Shown: positions 1 to 5,940, counted from the first letter of the stretch. The stretch is DNA of 10,901 nucleotides from Baffinella frigidus (GCA_026770585.1 MU646689.1:284775-295675); one strand, 5' to 3'. Numbers and translations are program-made. The notes: a model not told the origin generated them from the sequence alone.

Positions 1-97
1 CCCCAAACCCCAAACCCCAAACCCCAAACCCCACAACCCCAAACCCCAAACCCCAAACCCCAAACCCCAAACCCCAGACCCCAGACCCCAGACCCCA
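1..97. repeat. Telomere-variant array, CCCCAAA (G-strand TTTGGGG)
   Basis: The window opens with about ten tandem CCCCAAA heptamers, one irregular unit near 29-36 (CCCCACAA), then several CCCCAGA units that fade into CCCTAAA-like sequence near 111-119. The period is 7, as in the TTTAGGG telomere, with T replaced by C on this strand. The C-rich strand reads left to right, the orientation expected at a left chromosome end. That makes this either the proximal variant part of a true telomere or an interstitial block. The window edge does not show which. Confidence 0.85.
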
Positions 98-175
98 ACC
101 TAAACTCTACACCCTAAAACAGACGCCCCCGCCCCCGCACCTGCTGACGACGCGAAGGAAGGGGGGGACGTCGAG

Positions 176-287
176 GCGTGAGGGGGGGTAGGAAGAGAGA
201 GCGAGAGCGAGCGAGCGAGCGAGAGAGAGAGCGAGAGCGTGAGGGGGGGTGGGAAGTGAGAGAGCGAGAGCGAGCGAGCGAGCGAGC

Positions 288-318
<31 letters not shown>

Positions 319-335
319 CGAGAGCGAGAAAGAGA
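176..335. repeat. GA/GAGC purine-rich simple-sequence block with an internal duplication
   Basis: The + strand is almost pure purine with GAGA, GAGC and GCGA motifs. A segment beginning GCGTGAGGGGGGGT at 176 recurs at 237, so a unit of about 61 bp (G-run followed by GAGC repeats) is duplicated, and the second copy carries an expanded GA run at 287-312. Both strands read open here, giving Arg/Glu or Leu/Ser/Ala repeats. That is a property of the simple repeat and not evidence of a gene. Confidence 0.9.
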
Positions 336-471
336 TCAGAGGGTTGAGGAGGGCCCTTCAGCCGGTTCTGCAGAACCAGAACCCTCCCGCGTAGTAAACC
401 CTCAACATGCGCCCTCCCCAAGGACGTCAAGCAACGAGGGGGGGTAGGGGGTGGAAGAGGCTGCGGGGGAG

Positions 472-510
472 GTTTAGGGTTTAGGGTTTAGGGTTTAGGG
501 TTAAGGGTGG
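472..510 (+). repeat. Short interstitial TTTAGGG array
   Basis: About four to five TTTAGGG units ending in a TTAAGGG variant. The G-rich strand is on +, opposite in polarity to the CCCCAAA block at the left edge. Confidence 0.9.
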
Positions 511-746
511 CGCGGTGTGTGGGATGATCCACCCGAGGCGGGCCCGTGTGAGCCTCGGCCGGACAGGTGACGCTTGTCGGGCCTTGGCCTCTACGGCCTC
601 TCTCCTCCCAAGCGGGGTCTCAGCCCGTCTAGATTCGAGCAGCCCACAGCCGCCTCGTTCGCTAGGGTGCAGGGTTTAGGGTCTAGCATTTGAGTTGCAG
701 GGTGTAAGGTGCTAAACCCAACACGGGCGTCGCTTGTGAGCCCGTC
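511..746. other. GC-rich spacer without a recognisable gene
   Basis: This is mixed GC-rich sequence with a brief telomere-like fragment (GGGTTTAGGG near 671). I see no ORF of useful length, no RNA-gene signature and no terminal repeats. It ends at the family A cluster. Confidence 0.6.
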
Positions 747-866
747 TACAGGGGTACCTCGCTCATAAGAAAACGCCTCCCCCTAGGACCCTACAGTAGG
801 CCTATGCCTAGGGCCCTACGGTGGTCCTAGGGGGTGGACGTTTTCTTATGAGCGAGGTACCCCTTC
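747..866 (+). mobile_element. Family A palindromic MITE, full length (copy A1)
   Basis: The left end TACAGGGGTACCTCGCTCAT and its reverse complement at the right define terminal inverted repeats. Complementarity continues inward: the left arm has AAGAAAACG and the right arm has CGTTTTCTT. The core is GGACCCTACAGTAGGCCTAT followed by GCCTAGGGCCC, and this orientation is defined here as +. The right terminus is degraded (ACCCCTTCAG). The element has no coding capacity. Confidence 0.85.
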
Positions 867-901
867 AGGACTCCGTCCTCACACGCGGCGCCCAAGCCAC
901 T

Positions 902-1023
902 TACAGGGGTACCTCGCTCATACGAAAGCGCCCCCCTCCCTAGAACCACCATAGGGTCCTAGGCGTAGCCCTACTATAGGGTCCTAGGGGGAGGCGCTTT
1001 CTTATGAGCGAGGTACCCCTGTA
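902..1023 (-). mobile_element. Family A palindromic MITE, full length (copy A2)
   Basis: TACAGGGGTACCTCGCTCAT at the left and its complement ending CCCCTGTA at the right bound about 122 bp. The arms match internally (GAAAGCGCC left, GGCGCTTTC right). The core is in the orientation opposite to A1. TA is present at both borders, as expected for a TA target duplication. Confidence 0.9.
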
Positions 1024-1141
1024 GCGTGCTCACGACCTCTCTCTAGGTCCTGCTCAGACACAGCCTCGGTGAGGGTGCATGCATGGCGGCCGCGTCGGAA
1101 GCAATAAACGTCTCTCTCTGTTATGTGAAAGCCACCCCGTC

Positions 1142-1262
1142 TACAGGGGTACCTCGCTCATAAGAAACCAACCCCCCCTGGGACCCTACAGTAGACCTAT
1201 GCCTAGGGCCCTATGGTGATCCTAGGGGGATGGGCGTTTCTTATGAGCGAGATACTCCTGTA
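1142..1262 (+). mobile_element. Family A palindromic MITE, full length (copy A3)
   Basis: Full-length copy with a slightly mutated right end (GAGATACTCCTGTA). Its left flank CCCGTC is the same as that of A1, so it may come from a segmental duplication or from insertion into a similar target. The two arms differ just inside the termini (GAAACCAACC left, GGGCGTTTC right). Confidence 0.85.
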
Positions 1263-1277
1263 GGACCTAGGGATGCA

Positions 1278-1399
1278 TGCAGGGGTACCTCGCTCATAAC
1301 AAAGCAGCCCCCCCCCCAGGACCAACATAGTTCCCTAGACACAGGCCTACTGTAGAGTCCTAGGAGGAGGCGCTTTCTTATTTGCGAGGTGCCCCTGTA
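1278..1399 (-). mobile_element. Family A palindromic MITE, degraded full length (copy A4)
   Basis: The left end is TGCAGGGGTACCTCGCTCAT and the right end TTTGCGAGGTGCCCCTGTA, so both carry substitutions relative to the family. The core GGCCTACTGTAGAGTCC is in minus orientation. It lies only 15 bp after A3. Confidence 0.8.
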
Positions 1400-1636
1400 C
1401 TGTAGGGTCCTAGTGGGTCTCATACAGCTGTAGGAGCCTGGGAGTATCGGTGCGTGTCCTTATTCGCGATGCTGCTTTGGTGCTTTGTATTACACTCACG
1501 TCGAAGGCCACGCCCACCTCTTGAGGAGATGGGAACAATCTACGGATGAGCTCCCCGACCCGACCCGAGCAACCGCTGTAGTCTGTGCATGGTCGCGAGA
1601 GGTACGCGAGAGATACTAGCAAGGTAGATACATATC
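1400..1636. other. Spacer, nothing recognisable
   Basis: No inverted-repeat element with clear ends. A 70-codon minus-strand frame crosses it, but its composition and family context give no support. The short motif GCTTTGGTGCTTT near 1472 recurs at 5493, so part of it may be an old dispersed repeat. Confidence 0.4.
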
Positions 1637-1742
1637 TCTTAAGTGCCCAGTAGGCTCATACGCCCTGCCTAAACTACCGTAGGGCCCTAGGACCTGCCTA
1701 GGACCTCTTGGCCGTCAAATTTGACTGCCTGGCCACTTGAGG
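1637..1742 (+). mobile_element. Family B palindromic MITE (copy B1)
   Basis: The ends CTTAAGTG and CCACTTGAGG form terminal inverted repeats. Inside, in order, are TAGGCTCATACGCCCT, the core ACCGTAGGGCCCTAGGACC, then TGCCTAGGACCTCTTGG and the near-palindrome GTCAAATTTGAC. This order recurs in at least eight places in the window and is defined here as +. Confidence 0.85.
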
Positions 1743-1880
1743 AATAAAGCTACCTGGAAAAGGGAATTCAAACTCCCATGGCGCGAGGCCGGTCCACTGA
1801 AATTATCTGAGCCATGATGAGATGGATCCGGACCAGTTGGTCGTCAATAAAGAACTCTCTCTCTGCAGGTCCTCTCCACC
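1743..1880. other. Spacer with AATAAA motif; weak tRNA-like boxes on minus strand
   Basis: CAATAAAG followed by CTCTCTCTG at about 1844-1866 resembles CAATAAACG plus CTCTCTCTG at 1102-1120. The motif could be a polyadenylation signal or simply a short repeat. On the minus strand, TGGCTCAG and GTTTGAATTCC resemble tRNA A and B boxes about 45 bp apart, but no cloverleaf folds. Confidence 0.3.
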
Positions 1881-1909
1881 TTTAGGGTTTAGGGTTTAGG
1901 GTTTAGGGT

Positions 1910-1941
<32 letters not shown>

Positions 1942-2470
1942 GATTTGGGGTTGAGGGTTCAGGGTTCAGGGTCAAGGGTTAAGGGTGAAGGATTTAGGGT
2001 GTAGTGTTTACAGTTTAGGGTGTAGTGTTTCGGGTTTAGGGTTTAGGGTTTAGGGTTTAGGGTTTAGGGTTTAGGGTGTAGGGTGTAGGGCTTAGGGTGT
2101 AGGGTTTAGGGTTGCGGGTTTAGGGTTCGGGGTTCAGGGTTCAGGGTTCAGGGTTCAGGGTTCAGGGTTCAGGGTTTGGAGTTTGGGGTTTCAGGTATAG
2201 GGTTTAGGGTTTAGAGTTAAGAATTTAGGGTTGAGAAATTACGGTTTAGGGTTTAGGGTTTAGGGTTCAGGTTTCAGATTTATGGTTAAGGGTTTGTGGT
2301 TGAGGGTTTAGGGTTTAGGGTTTAGGGATCAGGTTTTAGGGTTTAGGGTTTGGGGACTAGGGTTCATGGTTTATATAGGGTTTATAGTTTATGTTTCAGG
2401 TTTTAGGTTTTAGGGTTTAGGATTTAGGTTTTAGGGTTTAGGGTTTAGGGTTTAGGGTTTAGGGGCTTTG
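1881..2470 (+). repeat. Long degenerate telomere-repeat array (TTTAGGG and variants)
   Basis: About 590 bp of heptamer-based sequence with the G-rich strand on +. Blocks of TTTAGGG alternate with runs of TTGAGGG (about 1909-1942), TTCAGGG (about 2132-2174) and GTGTAGGG variants, plus many single-base and indel variants. Clustering of like variants suggests local amplification of mutated units. This is typical of old interstitial or proximal telomere repeat and not of a terminal tract kept uniform by telomerase. Confidence 0.95.
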
Positions 2471-2490
2471 GGTTTCGGGTTCCGGGGTTC

Positions 2491-2638
2491 GGGATTCGGA
2501 GGTTCCGGGTTCCGGGTTTCGGGTTTCGGGATTCGGAGGTTCCGGGTTCCGGGTTTCGGGTTTCGGGATTCGGAGGTTCCGGGTTCCGGGTTTCGGGTTT
2601 CGGGATTCGGGTTCCTTTTCGGGTTTCGGGATTCAGGT
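2491..2638 (+). repeat. 37-bp minisatellite built from TTTCGGG-type heptamers
   Basis: The motif GGGATTCGGAGGTTCCGGG starts at 2491, 2528 and 2565, and a truncated unit starts at 2602, giving a constant 37-bp period. Each unit holds TTTCGGG and TTCCGGG heptamers plus a GATTCGGAGG interruption. The array is continuous with the TTTAGGG array to its left, so it appears to have evolved from it. Frames through it translate to Gly/Phe/Arg or Pro/Asn/Arg repeats and are not genes. Confidence 0.93.
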
Positions 2639-2688
2639 CCTGGATTTCGGGGCTCGAAACCTGAACGACATCCCGATTGTCCATCTCA

Positions 2689-2965
2689 CCACACAGCGGA
2701 CTTGGAAGGGATTTTGAATAACCCCTGAACGATAATACCTGGGACCCTACGGTAGGCAATCCGTAGGGACATAGGGGGGTTCCTACGGATACGGTAACGG
2801 AAACTTGGCCAAAATGGGCCGAAAATTCCTTCGTGGCGTGATGCATGGGATAGAAGCCTTGGTCGGATAGCGAGGGGTTAAACAGATGTTTAAGGGAATT
2901 AATTTAACGATGTATAAAATGCAAGAGGCGCACGTCCACGAAGCGGTGCGATATCCGCTGTGTGG
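2689..2965 (+). mobile_element. Family F inverted-repeat element, interrupted (copy F1)
   Basis: The ends CCACACAGCGG and CCGCTGTGTGG match copies F2 and F3. The internal order is GGGATTTTGAATAACCCCT, then ACCCTACGGTAGGCAA, then CCGTAGGGACATAGGGGGG, then a GGTAACGGAAA segment. At 277 bp it is about 115 bp longer than the intact copies, because a separate inverted repeat (2829-2943) sits near its right end. Confidence 0.85.
2829..2943. mobile_element. Small foldback element nested in F1
   Basis: CTTCGTGGCGTG at the left is nearly the reverse complement of CACGTCCACGAAG at the right. The interior is AT-rich and unique in the window (GTTAAACAG, TTTAAGGGAATTAATTTAAC). It accounts for the extra length of F1 relative to F2 and F3. 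Confidence 0.65.
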
Positions 2966-2985
2966 ACGCGGCGAACGCCGACTAT

Positions 2986-3085
2986 TCCTCAAGTGGCGAG
3001 TAGGCTCATTTGCCCTACGGTAGGGTCTTAGGACCTGCCTAGGACCTCTTGCGGGTCAAATTTGACCAGCTCGCCACTTAAGGGA
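2986..3085 (+). mobile_element. Family B palindromic MITE (copy B2)
   Basis: The ends CCTCAAGTGGCGAG and CTCGCCACTTAAGGG bracket the usual B interior: TAGGCTCATTTGCCCTACGG, CCTAGGACCTCTTG and GGTCAAATTTGACC. About 100 bp, no coding capacity. Confidence 0.9.
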
Positions 3086-3089
3086 TTCC

Positions 3090-3129
3090 TAAGGCAAGGT
3101 TGACACGCTGGGCTCGCCACGATAAGTCA
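3090..3129 (+). repeat. 40-bp direct repeat, left copy, flanking A5
   Basis: This segment, from TAAGGCAAGGTTGACACG to CGCCACGATAAGTCA, recurs without change at 3256-3295. Family A copy A5 lies between the two copies. Confidence 0.95.
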
Positions 3130-3131
3130 AC

Positions 3132-3257
3132 TACAGGGGAGGGGTACCTCGCTCTTAGAAACCCGTACCAACCTGGGACCCTACGGTAGGCCTGTGCCTA
3201 GGGCCCTATGATGGTCCTGGAGGGGCGGCGGTTTCTTATGAGCCAGATACCCCTGTA
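3132..3257 (+). mobile_element. Family A palindromic MITE (copy A5)
   Basis: The left end has a small duplication (TACAGGGGAGGGGTACCTCG) and the right end is GAGCCAGATACCCCTGTA. The core GGGACCCTACGGTAGGCCTG is in + orientation. It is the only family A copy here flanked by a long perfect direct repeat instead of just TA. Confidence 0.88.
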
Positions 3258-3295
3258 AGGCAAGGTTGACACGCTGGGCTCGCCACGATAAGTCA
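3256..3295 (+). repeat. 40-bp direct repeat, right copy, flanking A5
   Basis: Identical to 3090-3129, offset by 166 bp. Related shorter motifs GCCACGAAAGTCAAC (5566-5580) and GCCACGATTAGTCAAC (5591-5606) occur elsewhere in the window. Confidence 0.95.
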
Positions 3296-3323
3296 GCTGA
3301 GGCACAAAACGCTATTTGTATTT

Positions 3324-3353
3324 GCAATGCAGAGCAATGTTGCTCTGCATTGC
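3324..3353. repeat. Perfect 14-bp hairpin, GCAATGC type
   Basis: The left arm GCAATGCAGAGCAA (3324-3337) is exactly complementary to TTGCTCTGCATTGC (3340-3353), separated by only TG. The sequence resembles the hairpin at 3441-3472. Confidence 0.9.
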
Positions 3354-3355
3354 CC

Positions 3356-3413
3356 TTTAGGTCCTTTAGGTTCTTGGAGCTCCCTACATAGGCGGACGCC
3401 GGGACTGGTTCTG
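3356..3413 (+). repeat. Dispersed repeat M, copy 1
   Basis: This 58-bp segment (TTTAGGTCCTTTAGGTTCTT ... GGTTCTG) aligns without gaps to 10646-10703, with 8 mismatches by eye. Its left part also resembles the start of repeat D. Confidence 0.85.
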
Positions 3414-3440
3414 CAGAAAAGCCATGCTTCCTTTCGTATT

Positions 3441-3472
3441 GGCAATGCTGAGCAACGTTGCTTTGCGTTGCC
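3441..3472. repeat. Imperfect hairpin, GCAATGC type
   Basis: GGCAATGCTGAGCAA pairs imperfectly with TTGCTTTGCGTTGCC. Its sequence parallels the hairpin at 3324-3353, and both are preceded by CGTATT- or TGTATT-like sequence, which suggests a duplicated hairpin pair bracketing repeat M. Confidence 0.7.
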
Positions 3473-3473
3473 A

Positions 3474-3629
3474 GATCTCATGGTCCGGGGAAACGGTTTT
3501 CGAATTTAAAACTTTCTAGCAATGACATTTGCTACACACAAGGAGTTTTACTAGTAATATTAAAGAATTCGTGTAGTAATTTTCATTGAATCCAATGATT
3601 TTAAATTAAAACCGGTCCAGCATTAGATC
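3474..3629. mobile_element. Family E foldback element (copy E2)
   Basis: The ends GATCTCATGGTCCGG and CCGGTCCAGCATTAGATC are imperfect inverted repeats, and complementarity continues inward (GGTTTTCGAATTTAAAAC against TTTTAAATTAAAACC, then CTACACAC against GTGTAGTAA). The centre TACTAGTAAT with ATTAAAG is shared with copy E1 at 7471-7619. It is AT-rich relative to its surroundings and has no coding capacity. Confidence 0.75.
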
Positions 3630-3652
3630 CGCGTTTGCCTCGAACAGAACCT

Positions 3653-3859
3653 GGGTTACCACACGAGGATGCTAGAGGGGCCTATTTAAAACCGATATGC
3701 TTTTAAAATAGGGCATTTGTGTAGTAACTTTCGTTGAATGGTCACGTGACTCTGCTCAAATTGCACAGTCAGGAGGTTACTTTACCTTATCCTGGTACAA
3801 ATATTTACAACCCCAAATGTAAATAGGCCCCTCTAGCATTCTCGAGTGGTATGGGTTAC
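3653..3859. mobile_element. About 207-bp inverted-repeat element containing an E-like half
   Basis: The left arm GGGTTACCACACGAGGATGC plus TAGAGGGGCCTATTT is matched in reverse complement at the right end (AAATAGGCCCCTCTAGCATT, then CTCGAGTGGTATGGGTTAC). Inside, TTTGTGTAGTAACTTTCGTTG at 3716-3736 matches one arm of family E without its partner, so half of an E element seems to lie within this one. Confidence 0.7.
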
Positions 3860-3886
3860 GGCAAGGGCAATTTAAAATTCAATTTT

Positions 3887-3990
3887 ATCCCTTGAGTGGC
3901 GGACGGGCGAATATTCACCCTAACTCGCCTCAGGCAGGTCCTAGGGCCCTACCGTAGGGTGTATGAGCCTACTGGCCACTTAAAGGGATA
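3887..3990 (-). mobile_element. Family B palindromic MITE (copy B3)
   Basis: The ends TCCCTTGAGTGGC and GGCCACTTAAAGGGATA, with the B core reversed: AGGCAGGTCCTAGGGCCCTA, CCGTAGGG, then TGTATGAGCCTACTGG. The GGTCAAATTTGACC hairpin is replaced here by GGGCGAATATTCACCC, also self-complementary. Confidence 0.85.
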
Positions 3991-4015
3991 CCCTAAAAAT
4001 ACCCCTTGGTTACGG

Positions 4016-4133
4016 TTTAGGGTTTAGGGTTTAGGGTTTAGGGTTTAGGGTTTAGGGTTTAGGGTTTAGGGTTTAGGGTTTAGGGTTTAGGGTTTAGGGT
4101 TTGGGGTTTAGGGGTTTTCGAGTTCCGGGTTTC
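4016..4133 (+). repeat. Homogeneous TTTAGGG array, 12 perfect units, then variants
   Basis: 4016-4099 is exactly 12 uninterrupted TTTAGGG units. TTTGGGG, TTTAGGGG and TTCCGGG/TTTCGGGG variants follow up to about 4139. It is much more uniform than the array at 1881-2470, which points to recent amplification, telomere capture or telomerase-mediated break healing. Confidence 0.96.
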
Positions 4134-4142
4134 GGGGTTCGT

Positions 4143-4360
4143 CCTTCAGTTCCTTTAGGTTTAAATTTCACCCAACATATGCCAAGAGAAAGGTCCTTTT
4201 GGTTGTAAATGCTTCCAACATAGCCCAACGACACGCCCTTCCGTAGAAAGGATCCGCAGAGAAAGCAGTTTTGCTTTTGGATCTCGTTTAGCTCTCCGGT
4301 GCAGAGGCTCGTGAAGAGGGGATACAGTGTGGTTCTCTTGGGGTGTTTGAGTGAATCCAA
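4143..4360 (+). repeat. Dispersed repeat D (copy D1)
   Basis: The ordered landmarks are TCCTTTAGG, CCCAACATATGCCAA, ACGACACGCCCTTCCGTAG, AAAGGAT, GCAGAGAAAGCA, TTTTGCTTT, GTTTAGCTCTCC, GTGCAGAGGCTCGTGA and GGTTCTCTTGGGGTG. The same landmarks occur in D2, D3 and, reversed, in D4. This copy has an extra internal segment near 4185-4222. No coding function is evident; frames in different copies are not conserved. Confidence 0.85.
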
Positions 4361-4527
4361 AATAGGACCATGCTCGCACACACCGAACCCCGACCGGTTT
4401 CGCTCGACATTTCTGGATCGAAACGGGGGAAAACAAGGTTTACTAAATTGTTGAACACGACCGCTGTACGCCAGGTGGACAGGTGGGACGAGACGTGAGG
4501 GCTCTAGCAGCCCAGAAGAACGAAACC
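4361..4527. other. Spacer between D1 and D2
   Basis: Mixed sequence without a recognised repeat, apart from CCATGCTCGCACACACCG, which resembles sequence downstream of D3 (5372-5390). It may be the degraded 3' part of D1. Confidence 0.4.
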
Positions 4528-4680
4528 TTCAGGTCCTTTAGGTTCTTCCTTTCTTTAGGTCCTTGAGGTTTTAATTTCTCCCAACATATGCCAACGACAC
4601 GCCCTTCCGTAGAAAGGACTGCAGAGAAAGCATTTTTGCTTTCAGATCGCGTTTAGCTCTCCACTGCAGAGGCTCTTCGA
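4528..4680 (+). repeat. Dispersed repeat D (copy D2)
   Basis: It begins with TTCAGGTCCTTTAGGTTCTT and continues through CTCCCAACATATGCCAACGA, CGCCCTTCCGTAGAAAGGAC, TGCAGAGAAAGCATTTTTGC and GTTTAGCTCTCCACTGCAGA. It lacks the final GGTTCTCTTGGGGTG part and runs into the duplication at 4698. Confidence 0.85.
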
Positions 4681-4697
4681 GCTCCTTTGGTGTGGTG

Positions 4698-4964
4698 CTT
4701 ATTGACACTCATTGACTTTATTCGAAAGTGAAATGCACGTTGCAAGAATTGAGGCGAGGATAGAAAAATATCTGGGAAATGCACTAGCATTTTCCTACCC
4801 AAGAAACTGCCACTACCCATATTGGGGAAGTCAGAGGCACTTATTGACACTTATTGACTTTATTCGAAAGTGGGAATGCACGGTGCAAGAATTGAGGCGA
4901 GGTTAGGAAAACATCTGGGGTCTTCACCAGATTTTTCCTACCCAAGAAACTGCCACTACCCATA
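4698..4964 (+). repeat. Tandem duplication, two copies spaced 142 bp
   Basis: Copy 1 (4698-4821) and copy 2 (4840-4964) each run from CTTATTGACACT through TTATTCGAAAGTG, GTGCAAGAATTGAGGCGAGG, a variable centre, and TTTTCCTACCCAAGAAACTG to CCACTACCCATA. The centres differ: copy 2 holds the hairpin AACATCTGG/CCAGATTTTT. Differences between copies fall at all codon positions, so frames through the repeat are not supported as coding. Confidence 0.88.
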
Positions 4965-5189
4965 AGGAAAAACCACGAAGGAGCTTCCCGCACAAGCCCG
5001 GCGAACCGGACAGCGTGTCACTCCCCAATGGCTCCCCGCAGAGCACCCCGTTGCGTGGGGGCCTCTGCCTATTCCATACACAGTTGCCCCGGACTGGGCA
5101 AAAATGTATGGACCACTCTCCTTGCGGGCCACTCATACCACGCGAGGAGAGCAGAAAACCCCCTCAACCACCTAGGCCCCCACGTTGCG
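4965..5189. other. Spacer with one imperfect hairpin (5074-5112)
   Basis: CCATACACAGTTGCCC pairs imperfectly with GGGCAAAAATGTATGG around CGGACT. A 93-codon + frame crosses from here into repeat D3 (start near 5015). Running into a dispersed repeat makes it unlikely to be a gene. Confidence 0.5.
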
Positions 5190-5350
5190 ATCCTTTAGGT
5201 CCTTTAGGTTTTAAATGCTCCCAACATATGCCAACGACACGCCCTTCCGTAGAAAGGACTGCAGAGAAAGCATTTTTGCTCTCGGATCGCGTTTAGCTCT
5301 CTAGTGCAGAGGCTCGTGAGGAGGGGATACAGGGCGGTTCTCTTGGGGTG
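5190..5350 (+). repeat. Dispersed repeat D (copy D3)
   Basis: TCCTTTAGGTCCTTTAGG, CTCCCAACATATGCCAACGA, CGCCCTTCCGTAGAAAGGAC, TGCAGAGAAAGCATTTTTGC, GTTTAGCTCTCTAGTGCAGA and GGTTCTCTTGGGGTG appear in order with few changes from D1 and D2. Confidence 0.88.
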
Positions 5351-5416
5351 GGTGAAGGTATACGACATCGCTCCCATGCTCACTTACACGATGTGAGAAA
5401 AAGCCCTTCTGTGCAT

Positions 5417-5473
5417 CCTCGATCGGACAGGTGATGAGCCTCTCAATGAGGCTCATCACCTGTCCGACCGAGG
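5417..5473. repeat. Long near-perfect hairpin, 26-bp stem, 5-nt loop
   Basis: 5424-5442 (CGGACAGGTGATGAGCCTC) is perfectly complementary to 5448-5466, with loop TCAAT. Pairing continues outward to CCTCG/CGAGG at 5417 and 5473 with one mismatch. It is the strongest single hairpin in the window outside the MITE families. It could be the centre of another foldback element or encode a hairpin RNA. Nothing here shows transcription. Confidence 0.9.
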
Positions 5474-5565
5474 CAGAAATCCATAAGGAAGCCCAGCTTT
5501 GGTGCTTTACAACGACGTGTTCCATCTCACACGCGGGGAATCACCCACTGTTACTAAGTTGACCT

Positions 5566-5606
5566 GCCACGAAAGTCAACTTTTGACCGGGCCACGATTA
5601 GTCAAC
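5566..5606 (+). repeat. Pair of GCCACGA...AGTCAAC motifs
   Basis: GCCACGAAAGTCAAC and GCCACGATTAGTCAAC lie 25 bp apart and match the end of the 40-bp direct repeat that flanks A5. Confidence 0.7.
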
Positions 5607-5703
5607 CTGTAGAATGGAGAAGCGCTACTGACGACCCCTGTCCACCTATGATACTGACCCTGTCCACGTGATCAAACAATCCATTTTTGAAGTTGTTTAG
5701 AAA

Positions 5704-5851
5704 CGTCTTGCGAATTAATGGACTTATCCAAGGGTCGTTAGGCGTCAGCAAGACAATATCTTGAAGTTTTAGAGTTTTAGAATTTTGACAAAAATGCCAA
5801 AAGTGGCCGGAATTGGAGCCCTTGTTGACCATGCCATGTGTGTATGGCATG
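5704..5851. repeat. Two further hairpins in the 5.4-6.1 kb hairpin run
   Basis: GTCTTGC (5704) pairs with GCAAGAC (5755) across a wide loop. CATGCCAT pairs with ATGGCATG around GTGTGT at 5830-5851. A 98-codon minus-strand frame overlaps this stretch but starts and ends in hairpin sequence and has no recognisable family. Confidence 0.6.
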
Positions 5852-5880
5852 TTTGAAGCAGGAAGAACACACTCACTTTT

Positions 5881-5940
5881 CGTTTGGGGACGTTCCAAGG
5901 GGTATTTTTAGAAAAAAATACCCCTTGGACGTTCAAACGT
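5881..5940. repeat. Hairpin with 15-bp arms, CCAAGGGGTATTTTT
   Basis: 5895-5909 and 5914-5928 are exact reverse complements separated by AGAA. Weaker outer pairing (CGTTTGGGGACGTT against ACGTTCAAACG) extends it to about 60 bp. The CCAAGGGGTATTTTT arm also occurs at 3996-4009 (AAATACCCCTTGG), so it is a repeated motif. Confidence 0.85.

Noticed and set aside
107-447. Overlapping open frames on both strands
   Set aside because: They translate GA/GAGC simple sequence into Leu/Ser/Ala or Arg/Glu runs. An open frame on both strands is a product of the repeat, not a gene.
1745-1815. Possible tRNA or tRNA-derived SINE on the minus strand (TGGCTCAG and GTTTGAATTCC)
   Set aside because: The boxes are weak, the T loop would be 6 nt, and no D stem pairs. 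Only a single copy is seen, so a SINE cannot be supported.
2445-2846. 133-codon minus-strand frame and its + strand partner
   Set aside because: Most of the product is Pro/Asn/Glu/Arg repeat read from the TTTCGGG minisatellite; the remainder lies in family F.
4016-4099. Regular short repeats as a CRISPR array
   Set aside because: The 7-bp units are contiguous with no spacers, and they are the known telomere heptamer.
4653-4850. Minus-strand frame in the 142-bp duplication, with a similar peptide readable in the second copy
   Set aside because: Differences between the copies fall at all codon positions and include an indel that shifts the frame, so there is no sign of protein-level constraint.
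5015-5296. 93-codon + strand frame
   Set aside because: It runs into repeat D3, and the same repeat in D1 and D2 does not keep the frame.
5602-5898. 98-codon minus-strand frame with fairly ordinary amino-acid composition
   Set aside because: It spans several hairpins, has no recognisable domain, and overlaps another open frame in the same strand. Transcript evidence would be needed to keep it.
5881-5940. Hairpin followed by A/T run as a bacterial intrinsic terminator
   Set aside because: The window is eukaryotic in character, no gene ends here, and the A/T run lies within the stem and not after it.
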